From contig NZ_VCQN01000006.1 in NCBI RefSeq assembly GCF_005938125.1, positions 36,786 through 100,785 of the forward strand: 64,000 nucleotides of DNA, given 5' to 3'. Under the pieces are notes generated by a model. It was not told the DNA's origin, made no database searches, and saw nothing but the letters and a program-made list of their open reading frames with translations. Numbering within the stretch: position 1 is the stretch's first letter; each line of letters begins with the position of its first letter. Made by a program: the position numbers and the translations under genes. This DNA is from Bacillus sp. BHET2. GTDB lineage: Bacteria; Bacillota; Bacilli; Bacillales; Bacillaceae_B. Shown here piece after piece: positions 34,294 through 43,226 of this stretch.

Positions 34294-35718
34294 TTATTTT
34301 TCATTCAAATCCAGCCATCCTTCAAAATCTTTATTATTCTCTAAGTTGAAATAATGCTTAGTAAACCTTACAAACTCGTTGGTGTTAATTTCTTTGTACC
34401 TGTACTCTTCAACGTAGGTTTTAAGGAATTTCTTAGCTGTTCCTTCTCCCCCATACTTCTCAAAAAGCATCCCTAGTCCCAAAGATGCTTTTCCATAAAT
34501 ATAAGAACTTTGAGTTTCGTTAGGGTATCGGTTTAAAGGAAGATTAACGGGGAGACTAAGTTCTTCTCTAAATTGATCCCCAAAATCAAAAGTAACGTCT
34601 TCCTCTTTATCATCAACGTAATACAAAAGCGTAGCAATCTCTGCTAGACCCTCATCTAGCCAAGCATCGTTATAGGGGTCATTGCTAACCATCCCATAGA
34701 ACCACTGATGTGCTACCTCGTGAACAATCATACGTCTTAATGCGGCTGAGTCTAGTGGTTTAGAGTTGTAAATAGAACCCACAGTTACTATATTTGGGTA
34801 CTCCATCCCAAGCCCACCAAGTATTACATCGAACTCCTTAGCAGTATAAGATCCGAATTCTTTCTGAAAATAGTCCAAAGCTTTTACCGCAGTTTCTAGC
34901 ACTTCATTTGCTTGATCAGCTCTTTCTTTATCACTGAATACACGCACATTCACGTTATTTATAGTCGTTGTCTTATCAAAAACCAAGTTATCTTTTAGTA
35001 AAGCAAGGAAAATCTCTTTTTCATTTTTCACTTTGATTTTTGTGCCTTGGTTATTAAGTAAATCATCTTCTTCACTTGATGAAACTATGGTATAAGAAGG
35101 TGGGACTTCTACATCCAATTGAAAATCACTAAAGGGAGTATGATAGGTTTCACCTCTTGATAGATACTCTTGTTTATTCCACCCGTTTCGATATGTTGGT
35201 ACCATAGGATACCATTGAGCCAGGTGAAGGCTTTCTCCGACTTTTGTAAATCTTAATCCCTCTGATGGCATTGTAAAATCATAGTCTATTTGAACATTGA
35301 CATTGTGATTCGGAGACAGTTGTGTTTTTAAGGGGAGGGTTAGGGTGTCTTTTTCTAAGGAGTAATTTGAACTTGTTCCATTTACTTTGATATCTTTAAT
35401 ATTTACAGCTGCTGGATGATCTAATGAGGGTGAATTTTCTTCTGTAAATATATTCGGAATGAGATATAAAACAAGACGATCCCATTTTTCTTCAGAAATA
35501 TTGGTAATAGCAATTTTTGCTTCTACACTAACCTTTTCATCTTTATCCATCTTCAATAAAAGATTATAGGAACTCTTACTACCTGGTGATACCTCTTTAG
35601 CAACAAAAGGTTGTTCTTCATTATTGCTCGATATGGTTAAGTCTCTATTGAAAATCAAACAAAATGCAATCACACAAACTAAAATAGAAAATATTACAAG
35701 GAAAGATCTATTCTTCAA
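34294..35718 (-). CDS. M1 family metallopeptidase, membrane-anchored (transposon cargo)
   Basis: A 474-aa protein with one N-terminal hydrophobic segment (FLVIFSILVCVIAFCLIF), so it is probably an extracellular enzyme anchored by a helix. Active-site elements are LGGLGMEYPNIVTVG near 301-315, HEVAHQWFYG (His333, Glu334, His337) and WLDEGLAE (Glu356). The start is TTG, eight bases after GGGGG. It shares layout and length with the host M1 peptidase at 29495-31000 but is clearly diverged. Peptidase substrates are unknown. It lies alone between the NUDIX gene and a small peptide gene on the opposite strand. Confidence 0.87.
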   Translation of the reverse strand: MKNRSFLVIFSILVCVIAFCLIFNRDLTISSNNEEQPFVAKEVSPGSKSSYNLLLKMDKDEKVSVEAKIAITNISEEKWDRLVLYLIPNIFTEENSPSLDHPAAVNIKDIKVNGTSSNYSLEKDTLTLPLKTQLSPNHNVNVQIDYDFTMPSEGLRFTKVGESLHLAQWYPMVPTYRNGWNKQEYLSRGETYHTPFSDFQLDVEVPPSYTIVSSSEEDDLLNNQGTKIKVKNEKEIFLALLKDNLVFDKTTTINNVNVRVFSDKERADQANEVLETAVKALDYFQKEFGSYTAKEFDVILGGLGMEYPNIVTVGSIYNSKPLDSAALRRMIVHEVAHQWFYGMVSNDPYNDAWLDEGLAEIATLLYYVDDKEEDVTFDFGDQFREELSLPVNLPLNRYPNETQSSYIYGKASLGLGMLFEKYGGEGTAKKFLKTYVEEYRYKEINTNEFVRFTKHYFNLENNKDFEGWLDLNEK

Positions 35719-35975
35719 ATCATAACCCCCATATGATCCTCTTTCATCAAATAAATAAATTGAAATACTTTACTTTTATTCTTATTCAGAGAAGATACTA
35801 TTTATGAAAATGTTCTATTCTATCAAAAGGTCCGTTGAAGTTAAGCTTTCTTCAGTAATATCCAGAAGCAGCACTATGTTTAGTATACTAATTGAAAAAA
35901 TGTTCCTTTAACGAAGGATATGCACTTTCCTCTAATAAATTGCTAAAACTATGAAAGAGACAGGAGGTGAAAAAA

Positions 35976-36095
35976 GTGAAAAGGCTTTTAACATTATTAT
36001 TGTTCTCTCTATGCTTGTTTTCTTTATCAATGCCGACTTCTGCTCGGCAGTTTGAATATCCTGCCGAAAGCAGTTTGAACATCTACGATAATTAA
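35976..36095 (+). CDS. Possible secreted small peptide precursor, 39 aa
   Basis: GTG 35976 lies six bases after a strong AGGAGGTGA. The product is a basic N-terminus and hydrophobic core (VKRLLTLLLFSLCLFSLSMP), a signal-peptidase-like TSA, and a short tail, RQFEYPAESSLNIYDN. That size and layout fit an exported signalling or toxin-like peptide precursor. It could also be the N-terminal stub of a lost secreted protein. No Rap-like receptor is next to it. Confidence 0.5.
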   Translation: MKRLLTLLLFSLCLFSLSMPTSARQFEYPAESSLNIYDN

Positions 36096-36099
36096 AGCT

Positions 36100-36549
36100 T
36101 TTTGCTTGTCCATCATAAAATTTCTCTTAGCATTTAATTTTCCACGTTATTAATATATTTTAATTTACTTTTGCTCACTTAACTCAATTCCAATTATTTC
36201 AAAATTGCACTTCTTACTCAAGCAAAACCTTTCCTAAAAAGAAGTTCATCCTGTTCTGGACAAACCCCTGTTGAATAAGAATATTTATCCTTTCACTTGA
36301 ACGACCTAATTACTTCAATATATGAGAAAGAACAAAGACCTATTGTTACGCTAACGAATTAGTAACGAAACATCGGTTCTATTTACAAAAGTTAAATTGA
36401 AAAAATAGAAGTTATTGTTATTGAAATGACTCATAAATATTTTTCTAAATTCCACACCTTTTTTAAATCAAATTAACAAAATAGCCTACAGACTTCATTT
36501 GAATTAACCAAACAATAAAAAAATGACTCCTTCTCCATCAGAACAATAA
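36100..36549. other. AT-rich spacer
   Basis: No coding sequence or clear structural RNA is evident between the small peptide gene and the ECF operon. Confidence 0.4.
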
Positions 36550-37227
36550 TTACTTTTTCTTTACTTTTTCAACTATTGATTCAAACGTTATCCCTTCTGT
36601 GGTTTTCACGATAAGTGGTTCCTTGATTTCATCGATTCCTATCATAATATATGGAGTTTCATTTGGGTTTTCTCCTTCCCCTATATGGACAGTTCTTTCA
36701 GTTCGATCATTTTGCCTAACCTTTTCTACATCAATGTCTTTTCCCATATATTTTTCACCAAGAGTTAAGGTTACTTGTTTACTACCTTCAGAAATTGTGG
36801 TGACTCGATAGTAATTTTCATACTCATGGTCAGCTGATTGAACAAATTTCGTACTCCCTTCATCAATGATCCAATAATTATCACTACTATATATAAGGAT
36901 TAAAAGTGATGTGATGAAGATTATAGGCATTGCAATGAGAGTTAGTTTGTCTCTCTTTACCAAAGGTTTTCTTTCATCTTTACCCGCCAGGAATCGTAAA
37001 CTGATGGTTCCCAATATCGCCGTTATCAAGAAGCCTAATCCTAGGAAGCCATAGGCCATTCCTTCAAACCTCTGAATATAAACAAATCCATAAGCCGTAA
37101 TTATAAAGGCTGCAAGAAAGTTAATAAGCGGGGGGATAGAATATGCACCAAATTTCTTTGACACTGTATAAGTAAATGTAAATAATAGAAGACCCCAAAA
37201 AACACCCACAAAAATTAAAGTAAACAT
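36550..37227 (-). CDS. Membrane protein of an ECF sigma operon
   Basis: A 225-aa protein with four hydrophobic segments in the first 120 residues (LIFVGVFWGLLLFTFTYTV, INFLAAFIITAYGFVYI, YGFLGLGFLITAILGTI, LIAMPIIFITSLLILIYS). A C-terminal domain of about 110 residues is probably outside the membrane, containing VTTISEGSKQVTLTLGEKYMG and PYIMIGIDEIKEPLIVKT. The family is not recognised. It is the last gene of the sigma/anti-sigma operon, 16 bp after the anti-sigma gene, so it may take part in sensing or be the main target. GAGGGAG precedes the ATG. Confidence 0.65.
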   Translation of the reverse strand: MFTLIFVGVFWGLLLFTFTYTVSKKFGAYSIPPLINFLAAFIITAYGFVYIQRFEGMAYGFLGLGFLITAILGTISLRFLAGKDERKPLVKRDKLTLIAMPIIFITSLLILIYSSDNYWIIDEGSTKFVQSADHEYENYYRVTTISEGSKQVTLTLGEKYMGKDIDVEKVRQNDRTERTVHIGEGENPNETPYIMIGIDEIKEPLIVKTTEGITFESIVEKVKKK

Positions 37228-37243
37228 GTAATATTCTCCCTCT

Positions 37244-37738
37244 CTACATTAATATCCATTTCAAAATAGGAGTCGTAAGGGTGATGAGAAGCACATCCAC
37301 CCCCAGTGAAATAAAACTCCACTTCTTATTGAAGAAAGTAAAGGTAAAGACAGTTAGAAAGATTGATGTTGGAAAATAAAAAAGGAACATCCCTGCGTCA
37401 ATTCGATTAATCTCTCTTAACGTGAGGGACGCACCGTGTGTGAAGTCGAGGCTAGAAAAGACTAAATAAAATAAGATGACAGACCTTATTGCAATTAAAA
37501 TAATCTTAAGACCAGTATTAAATTGTACTAATCTTTTTAGTGGAGGTATTTCCGCTTCTTCTTTTGGTGAGGCAGGTGATAACACCTCATAAAAGTCATG
37601 AATGGTTGAAAAAGAATCTGTACAAACTTTGCATTTCTTCATATGATCCAAAAGAATTTCTTTCGTTTCAGGATCTACTTCATCTATTATCGGTATTAGC
37701 TCATTACATAAATGATGGATTTTCTCCTTGTCATTCAT
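37244..37738 (-). CDS. Zinc-finger-type anti-sigma factor
   Basis: About 164 aa from ATG 37738. The start codon shares ATGA with the sigma gene stop (37735-37738), so the two are translationally coupled, and GGGAGGTG lies at ideal spacing. The N-terminus has a ZAS-like His/Cys set (HHLCNEL, then DHMKKCKVC). It is followed by hydrophobic segments (IILIAIRSVILFYLVF and later helices) that place it in the membrane. It should hold the adjacent ECF sigma factor inactive. Spacing of the zinc ligands is typical of the family. Confidence 0.8.
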   Translation of the reverse strand: MNDKEKIHHLCNELIPIIDEVDPETKEILLDHMKKCKVCTDSFSTIHDFYEVLSPASPKEEAEIPPLKRLVQFNTGLKIILIAIRSVILFYLVFSSLDFTHGASLTLREINRIDAGMFLFYFPTSIFLTVFTFTFFNKKWSFISLGVDVLLITLTTPILKWILM

Positions 37739-38235
37739 TTTTCGCACCTCCCATTCACTATCTTCTTTTTTATTCTAAACACCTTAGACTTGAGCGTGGA
37801 AACTGGAATACTTAATAGGTCACTAATTTCCTGGTAATTGTAGCCGTGATATTCTTTTGCTAAAATGATGGCCCTTTCTGTAGGAGACAAAGAGTTCAAA
37901 GTATGTTCCAATTCATTTCGGATCATAATTTTGATTTCAGGTGATTCATCCTTGATTAACAATGACTCAATAATTTTTTCATCAGTCAATAGTGCTGGTT
38001 TTTTCTTCTTGTAATGGTCCAGAAGTGTATTTCTCGCTCCTTTGATAAGCCAACTCTTCATATAACTAACTTCTAAAATCCTCGATGGGTTCAAAAGAAT
38101 TTTCGCAAATAATTCTTGGATGATATCATCTGCTAACTGACCATCCCTGGTTAGCCCCATCAGAAAATTTCTTAAATATAAGTAATGCTCATTGTAAGCA
38201 TTCTCAATTGTTTTTAAAGGTTTTCTCAATACCAT
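37735..38235 (-). CDS. ECF-type RNA polymerase sigma factor
   Basis: About 166 aa. Sigma region 2 includes LTRDGQLADDIIQELFAKILLNP and SWLIKGARNTLLDHYKKKK; region 4 is LNSLSPTERAIILAKEYHGYNYQEISDLL with the helix-turn-helix SIPVSTLKSKVFRIKKKI. This is an extracytoplasmic-function sigma factor of the YlaC/SigY size class. The operon is sigma, anti-sigma, membrane protein. An ECF-like promoter lies upstream and may be autoregulated. It is transposon cargo, so it can move an entire stress response between hosts. The start codon is ambiguous; 38253 is also open. Confidence 0.87.
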   Translation of the reverse strand: MVLRKPLKTIENAYNEHYLYLRNFLMGLTRDGQLADDIIQELFAKILLNPSRILEVSYMKSWLIKGARNTLLDHYKKKKPALLTDEKIIESLLIKDESPEIKIMIRNELEHTLNSLSPTERAIILAKEYHGYNYQEISDLLSIPVSTLKSKVFRIKKKIVNGRCEK

Positions 38236-38270
38236 AATTAAACATCCCATCATTTAGCCGCTAATAAACA

Positions 38271-38296
38271 GACGATTCAGTTTTGATAAAGTTGCA
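38271..38296 (-). promoter_or_regulatory. Candidate ECF promoter of the sigma operon
   Basis: On the minus strand TGCAAC (38296-38291) and CGTC (38274-38271) are separated by 16 bp, the AAC/CGTC pattern of many ECF promoters. It lies 36 bp upstream of the sigma gene, suggesting autoregulation. Confidence 0.5.
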
Positions 38297-38365
38297 TTGA
38301 ACACTGAATTTTTATAAAAAGCTGCTATTTTTCATTTTTTCAGAAATACTTATGTTCAATTATAT

Positions 38366-38402
38366 GGACAAAAAAAAGAGCTTCACATCCAAAAAGGATG
38401 AA
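38366..38402 (-). terminator. Intrinsic terminator
   Basis: On the minus strand AGAGTTTCATCC and GGATGTGAAGCTCT pair around T5, followed by eight T. It follows the decayed recombinase gene. Confidence 0.8.
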
Positions 38403-38412
38403 ACTCTATACC

Positions 38413-39020
38413 TTAATAATATTTCCCATAGAAATCCTTGCCCAACTTTCCATTAAGCTGAGCATTGAACTTTGTCGTCTCACTTTTTTTCATATCCCCA
38501 AAGGCTTTAGACTACTTCCATATTAGGTGAGTGGCATAGCTAAGTCTTAATTGATGATGGTGTATGCTCTTCTTTACACTACCTCGTTTAGAAACCCTTT
38601 TTATGTATCGAATCATATAATACTCATTCAGTGATTGGGTTTTCTTTTAGTTATGAACAGGCACTCCACTTGATCGACGACCAAATACTGTTTCAACAAA
38701 CGGGAGCAGCAAATGTAAAATACAATTCCCTCGCTTTGTCACCTTTCCCATGAACAATAACAGAGTTAACCGAGAAGTTTATGTCTCCTCGTTTAAGCTT
38801 TACAATTCCCCCTACCCGGCAACCTGTGAAATCCGAATTCAAACAATGCATTTTCAAGGAGCTCTCGCAAGCTTTCCTTAAGTGTTCAATTTAAAGATTC
38901 GTAAGGAACTTAGGAATTCATTTTCCGTTCTTCAGTTTCTTTAATTTAGCAGAGTGTAACACTTTCAATAGCTTCTTGAGTGAATTTTATAAACTTCACC
39001 TTTGCGTGCTTTAGAACGCT
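38413..39020 (-). pseudogene. Decayed tyrosine recombinase
   Basis: Minus-strand fragments in different frames read FTGCRVGGIVKLKRGDINF, VIVHGKGDKARELYF (the catalytic Arg-I and Lys beta-hairpin regions of XerC/phage integrases) and HHQLRLSYATHLI (the HxLRH-type motif with Arg replaced in the second position). The tail reads SKAFGDMKKSETTKFNAQLN up to TAA at 38413-38415. Several stops and frameshifts interrupt it. Fragments upstream to about 39020 (KFIKFTQEAIESV) may be its N-terminal part. It is a relic of an earlier mobile element inside the transposon. Confidence 0.75.
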
Positions 39021-39254
39021 TTATAAAGTGAGAAGGTGGGCCATTCACGTACTCCCCTTCTTACTTATTAAACAATATTTCACTTTCACACCAGACTTCT
39101 GGTCTACTTACATTTCCACAAATTCTTAGAGAAGCGGCCGCTCACTAATTAAGATTTTAAATTCACTCATTAGTTTCACCTTTTTCCAGTTCATATTCTT
39201 CGGAGGAGGTCACTTTAGCTAAATATATAAACAGTAGTTATAAATGCGAATGTA

Positions 39255-39893
39255 TTACCTTTTAGTAAGTAAATTAATCCAACCAAGGGTAGAAGCCTCG
39301 TCTGCTTTTCTATAAGTAGCTATTTGTAACTCTTGCATTACTTTGATTTCATTCATTTGCTCATCGTATCTTTTTTCTTCTTCAAATAGATTTAATGCCT
39401 CTTTCAAGTCATCCGCTCTACCGTTAATGAAGTACCTTTCAAGCTTATCCAGTGTATAAATATTTCTGTAATCCTCAGGAACCACCGATTCGTTTTCTAT
39501 TTCGAAAAGGAGTTTTTTGTTCTCAATAGGTATTTCTAAAATTCTATCTGCATATTGAGTTAACTTTTTTTTCATTTTCTTCCTGTTGATTCTAACATAT
39601 GTATTAATATAAGTAACAGTATATAAACAAACAATAACCCAAAAGGCAAAATCGCTTAGTTCTCCACGCCCAAAAATATATGCTAAAGGTAAGGTTATAA
39701 AGTCTATTGCATATGAAACCACAAACAACATGATTAACCAAACAATAATATGTTGAAGCCAATTAAAATTTAAGGGTTTTTTATGAATCAAGTAATAATC
39801 ATCATAGTTATTTTTTAGTTTCTTTATCCTTTCCTTTGTTAATCTTATGTTTGATAAAATACTTTCTTTGTCTGTTAAGTATGAGTTCTCCAA
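39255..39893 (-). CDS. Hypothetical membrane protein with two helices
   Basis: A 212-aa protein. The N-terminal 40 residues are a charged helix, followed by two membrane segments (LQHIIVWLIMLFVVSYAIDFI and DFAFWVIVCLYTVTYINTYV). A long C-terminal cytoplasmic helical region contains LFEEEKRYDEQMNEIKVMQELQ, with coiled-coil potential. The start is TTG, preceded by GGAGGAG at good spacing. I do not recognise the family. It is transposon cargo of unknown role. Confidence 0.6.
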   Translation of the reverse strand: MENSYLTDKESILSNIRLTKERIKKLKNNYDDYYLIHKKPLNFNWLQHIIVWLIMLFVVSYAIDFITLPLAYIFGRGELSDFAFWVIVCLYTVTYINTYVRINRKKMKKKLTQYADRILEIPIENKKLLFEIENESVVPEDYRNIYTLDKLERYFINGRADDLKEALNLFEEEKRYDEQMNEIKVMQELQIATYRKADEASTLGWINLLTKR

Positions 39894-40057
39894 CTGTTGT
39901 CTCCTCCAATCTTTACTCTATAAACAGCACCACAATTTTATGCTATTATAAGCTTACAAAAACCACTTGAAATCCAGTTCCTATTAATATCCCTTGAGTT
40001 CCAGAAGTACAAAGTGAAAAATCTACCTAAAGGAAGGATTCAGGACTAAAACTTTCT

Positions 40058-40855
40058 CTAAAGTTCTATTTCCTCAACTGATTTATCATTGGCACCTACT
40101 TTAAAAAAGCTTTCCTTGTTTGCTTCCTTATCAATTGCCTTGATGATAAAGTAATCACCTTCATCGCCAACTTCATATATTTCTAAAGATGCACTACGTA
40201 GACCCTGACCTACAAGGGCTAAAGCTTGGCTTTCTGTTAGTTTCTCCTCCTGAACAGGTTGGTCAACTACTTCTTCTTCATGCACAATTGATTGGCTTGT
40301 TAAATCACTAAATAACCATTCATTGTTTTGAAGGGAGAAAGTAAATTCCAAATCTACAGTTCCCGCAATATCCGAGGTAATCCGTTGCATCAGTGTATGT
40401 GTGTTTTTATCAATCTTAAACCCAGAGTCTATATTAAAGAGAAGAGGCGCATCAATTTCTCGAGGGTAAAGACCTCCATCCTTTTCTATGAAATACATGT
40501 CCAAAAACACCTTGTTTAAATCTTGGGTAGCAATCCCCTCAAACTCCTTAAACAAATCCTCTTTAGTATGAAACTCCTTTATTGGTCCTCCGCTATATCC
40601 GTCGAGCAACGAATAAAACACATTATTAAATTCAATTAATATGTTTGCGGCCACACCTTCAGTAAATTCTGGTACTTCTTCAGTCTTCTTCTCAACTGCT
40701 ACCTTCTTGATGTCATTTTGTTTCATTTCATTGTTTAATTCTTCTGGTGCTTTTTCTGAAAGTTTCTCTTTAGATAAGGTTTCTTTAGAAGAACACCCCA
40801 TCAATAAAACAATACTCATAACTAAGAATACAGGAATTATAAGAACTTTTTTCAT
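40058..40855 (-). CDS. Hypothetical lipoprotein
   Basis: A 265-aa protein with a type II signal peptide and the lipobox LLMGC (Cys near residue 21). A low-complexity Lys/Glu-rich linker (SSKETLSKEKLSEKAPEEL) precedes the mature domain, which contains FNNVFYSLLDGYSGG and LEFTFSLQNNEWLFSDLTSQ. The C-terminal segment LTESQALALVGQGLRSASLEIYEV is PepSY-like in character, but the match is weak. GGAGGAC precedes the ATG. It is cargo with no clear partner. Confidence 0.7.
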   Translation of the reverse strand: MKKVLIIPVFLVMSIVLLMGCSSKETLSKEKLSEKAPEELNNEMKQNDIKKVAVEKKTEEVPEFTEGVAANILIEFNNVFYSLLDGYSGGPIKEFHTKEDLFKEFEGIATQDLNKVFLDMYFIEKDGGLYPREIDAPLLFNIDSGFKIDKNTHTLMQRITSDIAGTVDLEFTFSLQNNEWLFSDLTSQSIVHEEEVVDQPVQEEKLTESQALALVGQGLRSASLEIYEVGDEGDYFIIKAIDKEANKESFFKVGANDKSVEEIEL

Positions 40856-41337
40856 ATGTCCTCCAATTGTATTAATATCTCTGGTATTTTATATATACCT
40901 TTTATTTCGGCTGTTTGGATAATATTTTAAGTTTTATTGCTAATCACCTAGTAGAATTATACTATTCAACGGAAGAAAGTGACTTATCTGATTTTGGTAG
41001 AATGTGTCTTTACTATAAGAAATCATTCTTTATTGACATACCTGTGTGATGTTTTCGCCCTATTAGGTGAATTATATTTATTATACAAGTCTCAATTAGT
41101 AAGGGGTTCAGTTACGGGAGGGAAAAGCAAATAACAATTTTCCAAACAGAAAAACCAGGCCTAAAGCTCTGGTTTCTTTAGATCTATGTCCTCTTCTTGT
41201 TCCGCAATAATCCCCGCTACTTGAATATCACTTTATTCTTAACCGGACCATAAAGGGGGTTTTACTCAATATCGGTTAAAATCGGGTAATTCGCTAATTT
41301 GTCGGCAAAGATTAACTTTACTTGTTTTACAATTTTT
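40856..41337. other. Spacer downstream of the tns operon
   Basis: A hairpin AAACCAG / CTGGTTT at 41150-41178 is flanked by A and T runs and may end the tns transcript. Just upstream on the minus strand, 41161-41232 is an open stretch of about 23 codons ending EEDIDLKKPEL, possibly the tail of a lost gene. Otherwise I see nothing. Confidence 0.4.
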
Positions 41338-43206
41338 TCATCTTCCCTTTTTTCGTTTATAATTTTCATCAATCAACTCATTTATTGTTTCTATTAGTTC
41401 TGAATTAAGCGCATGATATAGGTTTAACATATTAATTACTTTAGAAAGTGATACTTCTTCATAGGCTTTTTCAAGTTGTTTTATCGCCCATTTAGCTTTT
41501 CTTATTTGAAAATCCTGGGTTGGTTCAATAACAATTTCCAGGTACTTCTTAATTTGAGGTAGATTTTCTAAATTCCTGCTAATAAAGTATAAGCCTGACT
41601 CGGTTTCTATTCTATTTATAGTGACTCTTATTGGTTTTCCAGGTGAGTTTTTAATATTCCTAACAGTTGTCTTCACTAAGTCAAAATATTGTTGGTCTCT
41701 TTCTACCCATTTTACACGTTTATTCCCAATGCTAAACGGGACAAATTTTGGTGAATTCTCCTTTAGCCACTCTTTATCGTATTGAAATAACAGTGAATAT
41801 AATCCTTTATCCTGATTTCTTATTTGATCTTGGGAATAGCCAGGATTTTCATTCACTAACGTTAACCATCTCTCCTTTAAAGTATCAATTTTACTAAGTG
41901 TAGGAGGTTGTTTTTTAGGTTGTTTTTTAAAGTTATTAATATACCTTCTTACGGTTTCATGGCTTACTTGCAGTTCTGCAGCAGCGGCCTTATAGGTTAA
42001 TTTTTGATTTAATACTAAGTAAAAAAGTCTTTCCTTCCATACTGAACCATACTCATATACTCTATTGTATCTATAGATATCATCTAAACCTTTATCAGGG
42101 CCAATACGTACATATTCATAACCGCACTCACAAGTGAATAGACCTCTAGGGTTTCCAGTATTATGATCTCTTTTTATTTGCACATCGTTTATTAGTAATT
42201 CTTTATAGTGGTTAGCCGCCGGATTCAAACATGGAAATGGTCCGGTTCCAAAATGAGAGTATTTTTTGTTTTCAACCTTGTTCAAATCACTAACAGATAT
42301 ATTTAGGAAACATTGGAGTAACAAATGGTAAACTGGGTGAAAAACACTTCTATGTTTACTTGTAATGAGTCTAACCCAGCTAAAATTTTCACCGGGGTTA
42401 AAACTACAATTAAAAATACTTAACAAGTCTTCCCCATAGAAATTTAGTAAGTCTTCAGCTAGTTCTATTTGGTTTACTGTGCCATTAACTGATAAATAGC
42501 CTTTTAGGCCTAAGAAATACCTATAAGCTATATGAAGGTGTTCGGATTTTACACTGATTTTTTCCTTTAATAATTCAATTCCTGCTTTTGTTAAAGCTTT
42601 GATGATAGGATAGTGGTTTATTATTACTCGAAGAGTAGACTCGTCTATATTATCACCACAGCTCTTATAACTTATAGATATAAATTCTGTTTTATTACTC
42701 CTAACTGGCACGTTACTCTCGAGTAATACTTCGTCATGTTCTAAACAAATAAAAGAGCTTGGCAATTGATGGTTCACATGCCAATACCCTTCTCCAAGTC
42801 GCCTTTTATCACTTTCTAAGCACCTCTTGCAATACATTAGAAAAGAAGGTTTCCTTACACTTGAACCTTGCAAACCAAGTTTCAGATAAAGTTTCTGGAT
42901 ATCTTCTCCCTTCAATAATTTTTGTTTTAACTCTTCTCTTAAACAAGGGTCAATAGAGAAGGTGAAATAAGGAAAAAAAGTGTGACTCTCTATAATCTCA
43001 TCTGATGAAATGTAATTAAACAAATCAAGTTTAGGTTTTAACTCATTCAGTCTTGACACAAATTCAACATTTGTTTTCACTCCTGATACATTATAGATAT
43101 CCATCTTTGTTTGTGAGAAGCTATTATTACTTGAGTGACAGTGGTATCTAGCGATAGCACTATAAAACAATTCATTTTCATATAATGGTGGAAAATAACC
43201 TAACAT
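41338..43206 (-). CDS. Second TnsD/TniQ family targeting protein
   Basis: A 622-aa protein with the TniQ layout. The N-terminal domain starts FPPLYENELFYSAIARYH. A zinc-finger region YCKRCLESDKRRLGEGYWHVNHQLPSSFICLEH (CxxC...C..H) follows, and a second one is near residue 365 (FTCECGYEY). A C-terminal helix-turn-helix half (YKAAAAELQVSHETVRRYI) is of TnsD size rather than the short TniQ of CRISPR-associated elements. It is 20 bp downstream of the first tnsD and clearly homologous to it. One of the two presumably recognises glmS and the other an alternative site; which does which is not known. Confidence 0.88.
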   Translation of the reverse strand: MLGYFPPLYENELFYSAIARYHCHSSNNSFSQTKMDIYNVSGVKTNVEFVSRLNELKPKLDLFNYISSDEIIESHTFFPYFTFSIDPCLREELKQKLLKGEDIQKLYLKLGLQGSSVRKPSFLMYCKRCLESDKRRLGEGYWHVNHQLPSSFICLEHDEVLLESNVPVRSNKTEFISISYKSCGDNIDESTLRVIINHYPIIKALTKAGIELLKEKISVKSEHLHIAYRYFLGLKGYLSVNGTVNQIELAEDLLNFYGEDLLSIFNCSFNPGENFSWVRLITSKHRSVFHPVYHLLLQCFLNISVSDLNKVENKKYSHFGTGPFPCLNPAANHYKELLINDVQIKRDHNTGNPRGLFTCECGYEYVRIGPDKGLDDIYRYNRVYEYGSVWKERLFYLVLNQKLTYKAAAAELQVSHETVRRYINNFKKQPKKQPPTLSKIDTLKERWLTLVNENPGYSQDQIRNQDKGLYSLLFQYDKEWLKENSPKFVPFSIGNKRVKWVERDQQYFDLVKTTVRNIKNSPGKPIRVTINRIETESGLYFISRNLENLPQIKKYLEIVIEPTQDFQIRKAKWAIKQLEKAYEEVSLSKVINMLNLYHALNSELIETINELIDENYKRKKGR

Positions 43207-43226
43207 GTATAATACTTTCCCCCTTT

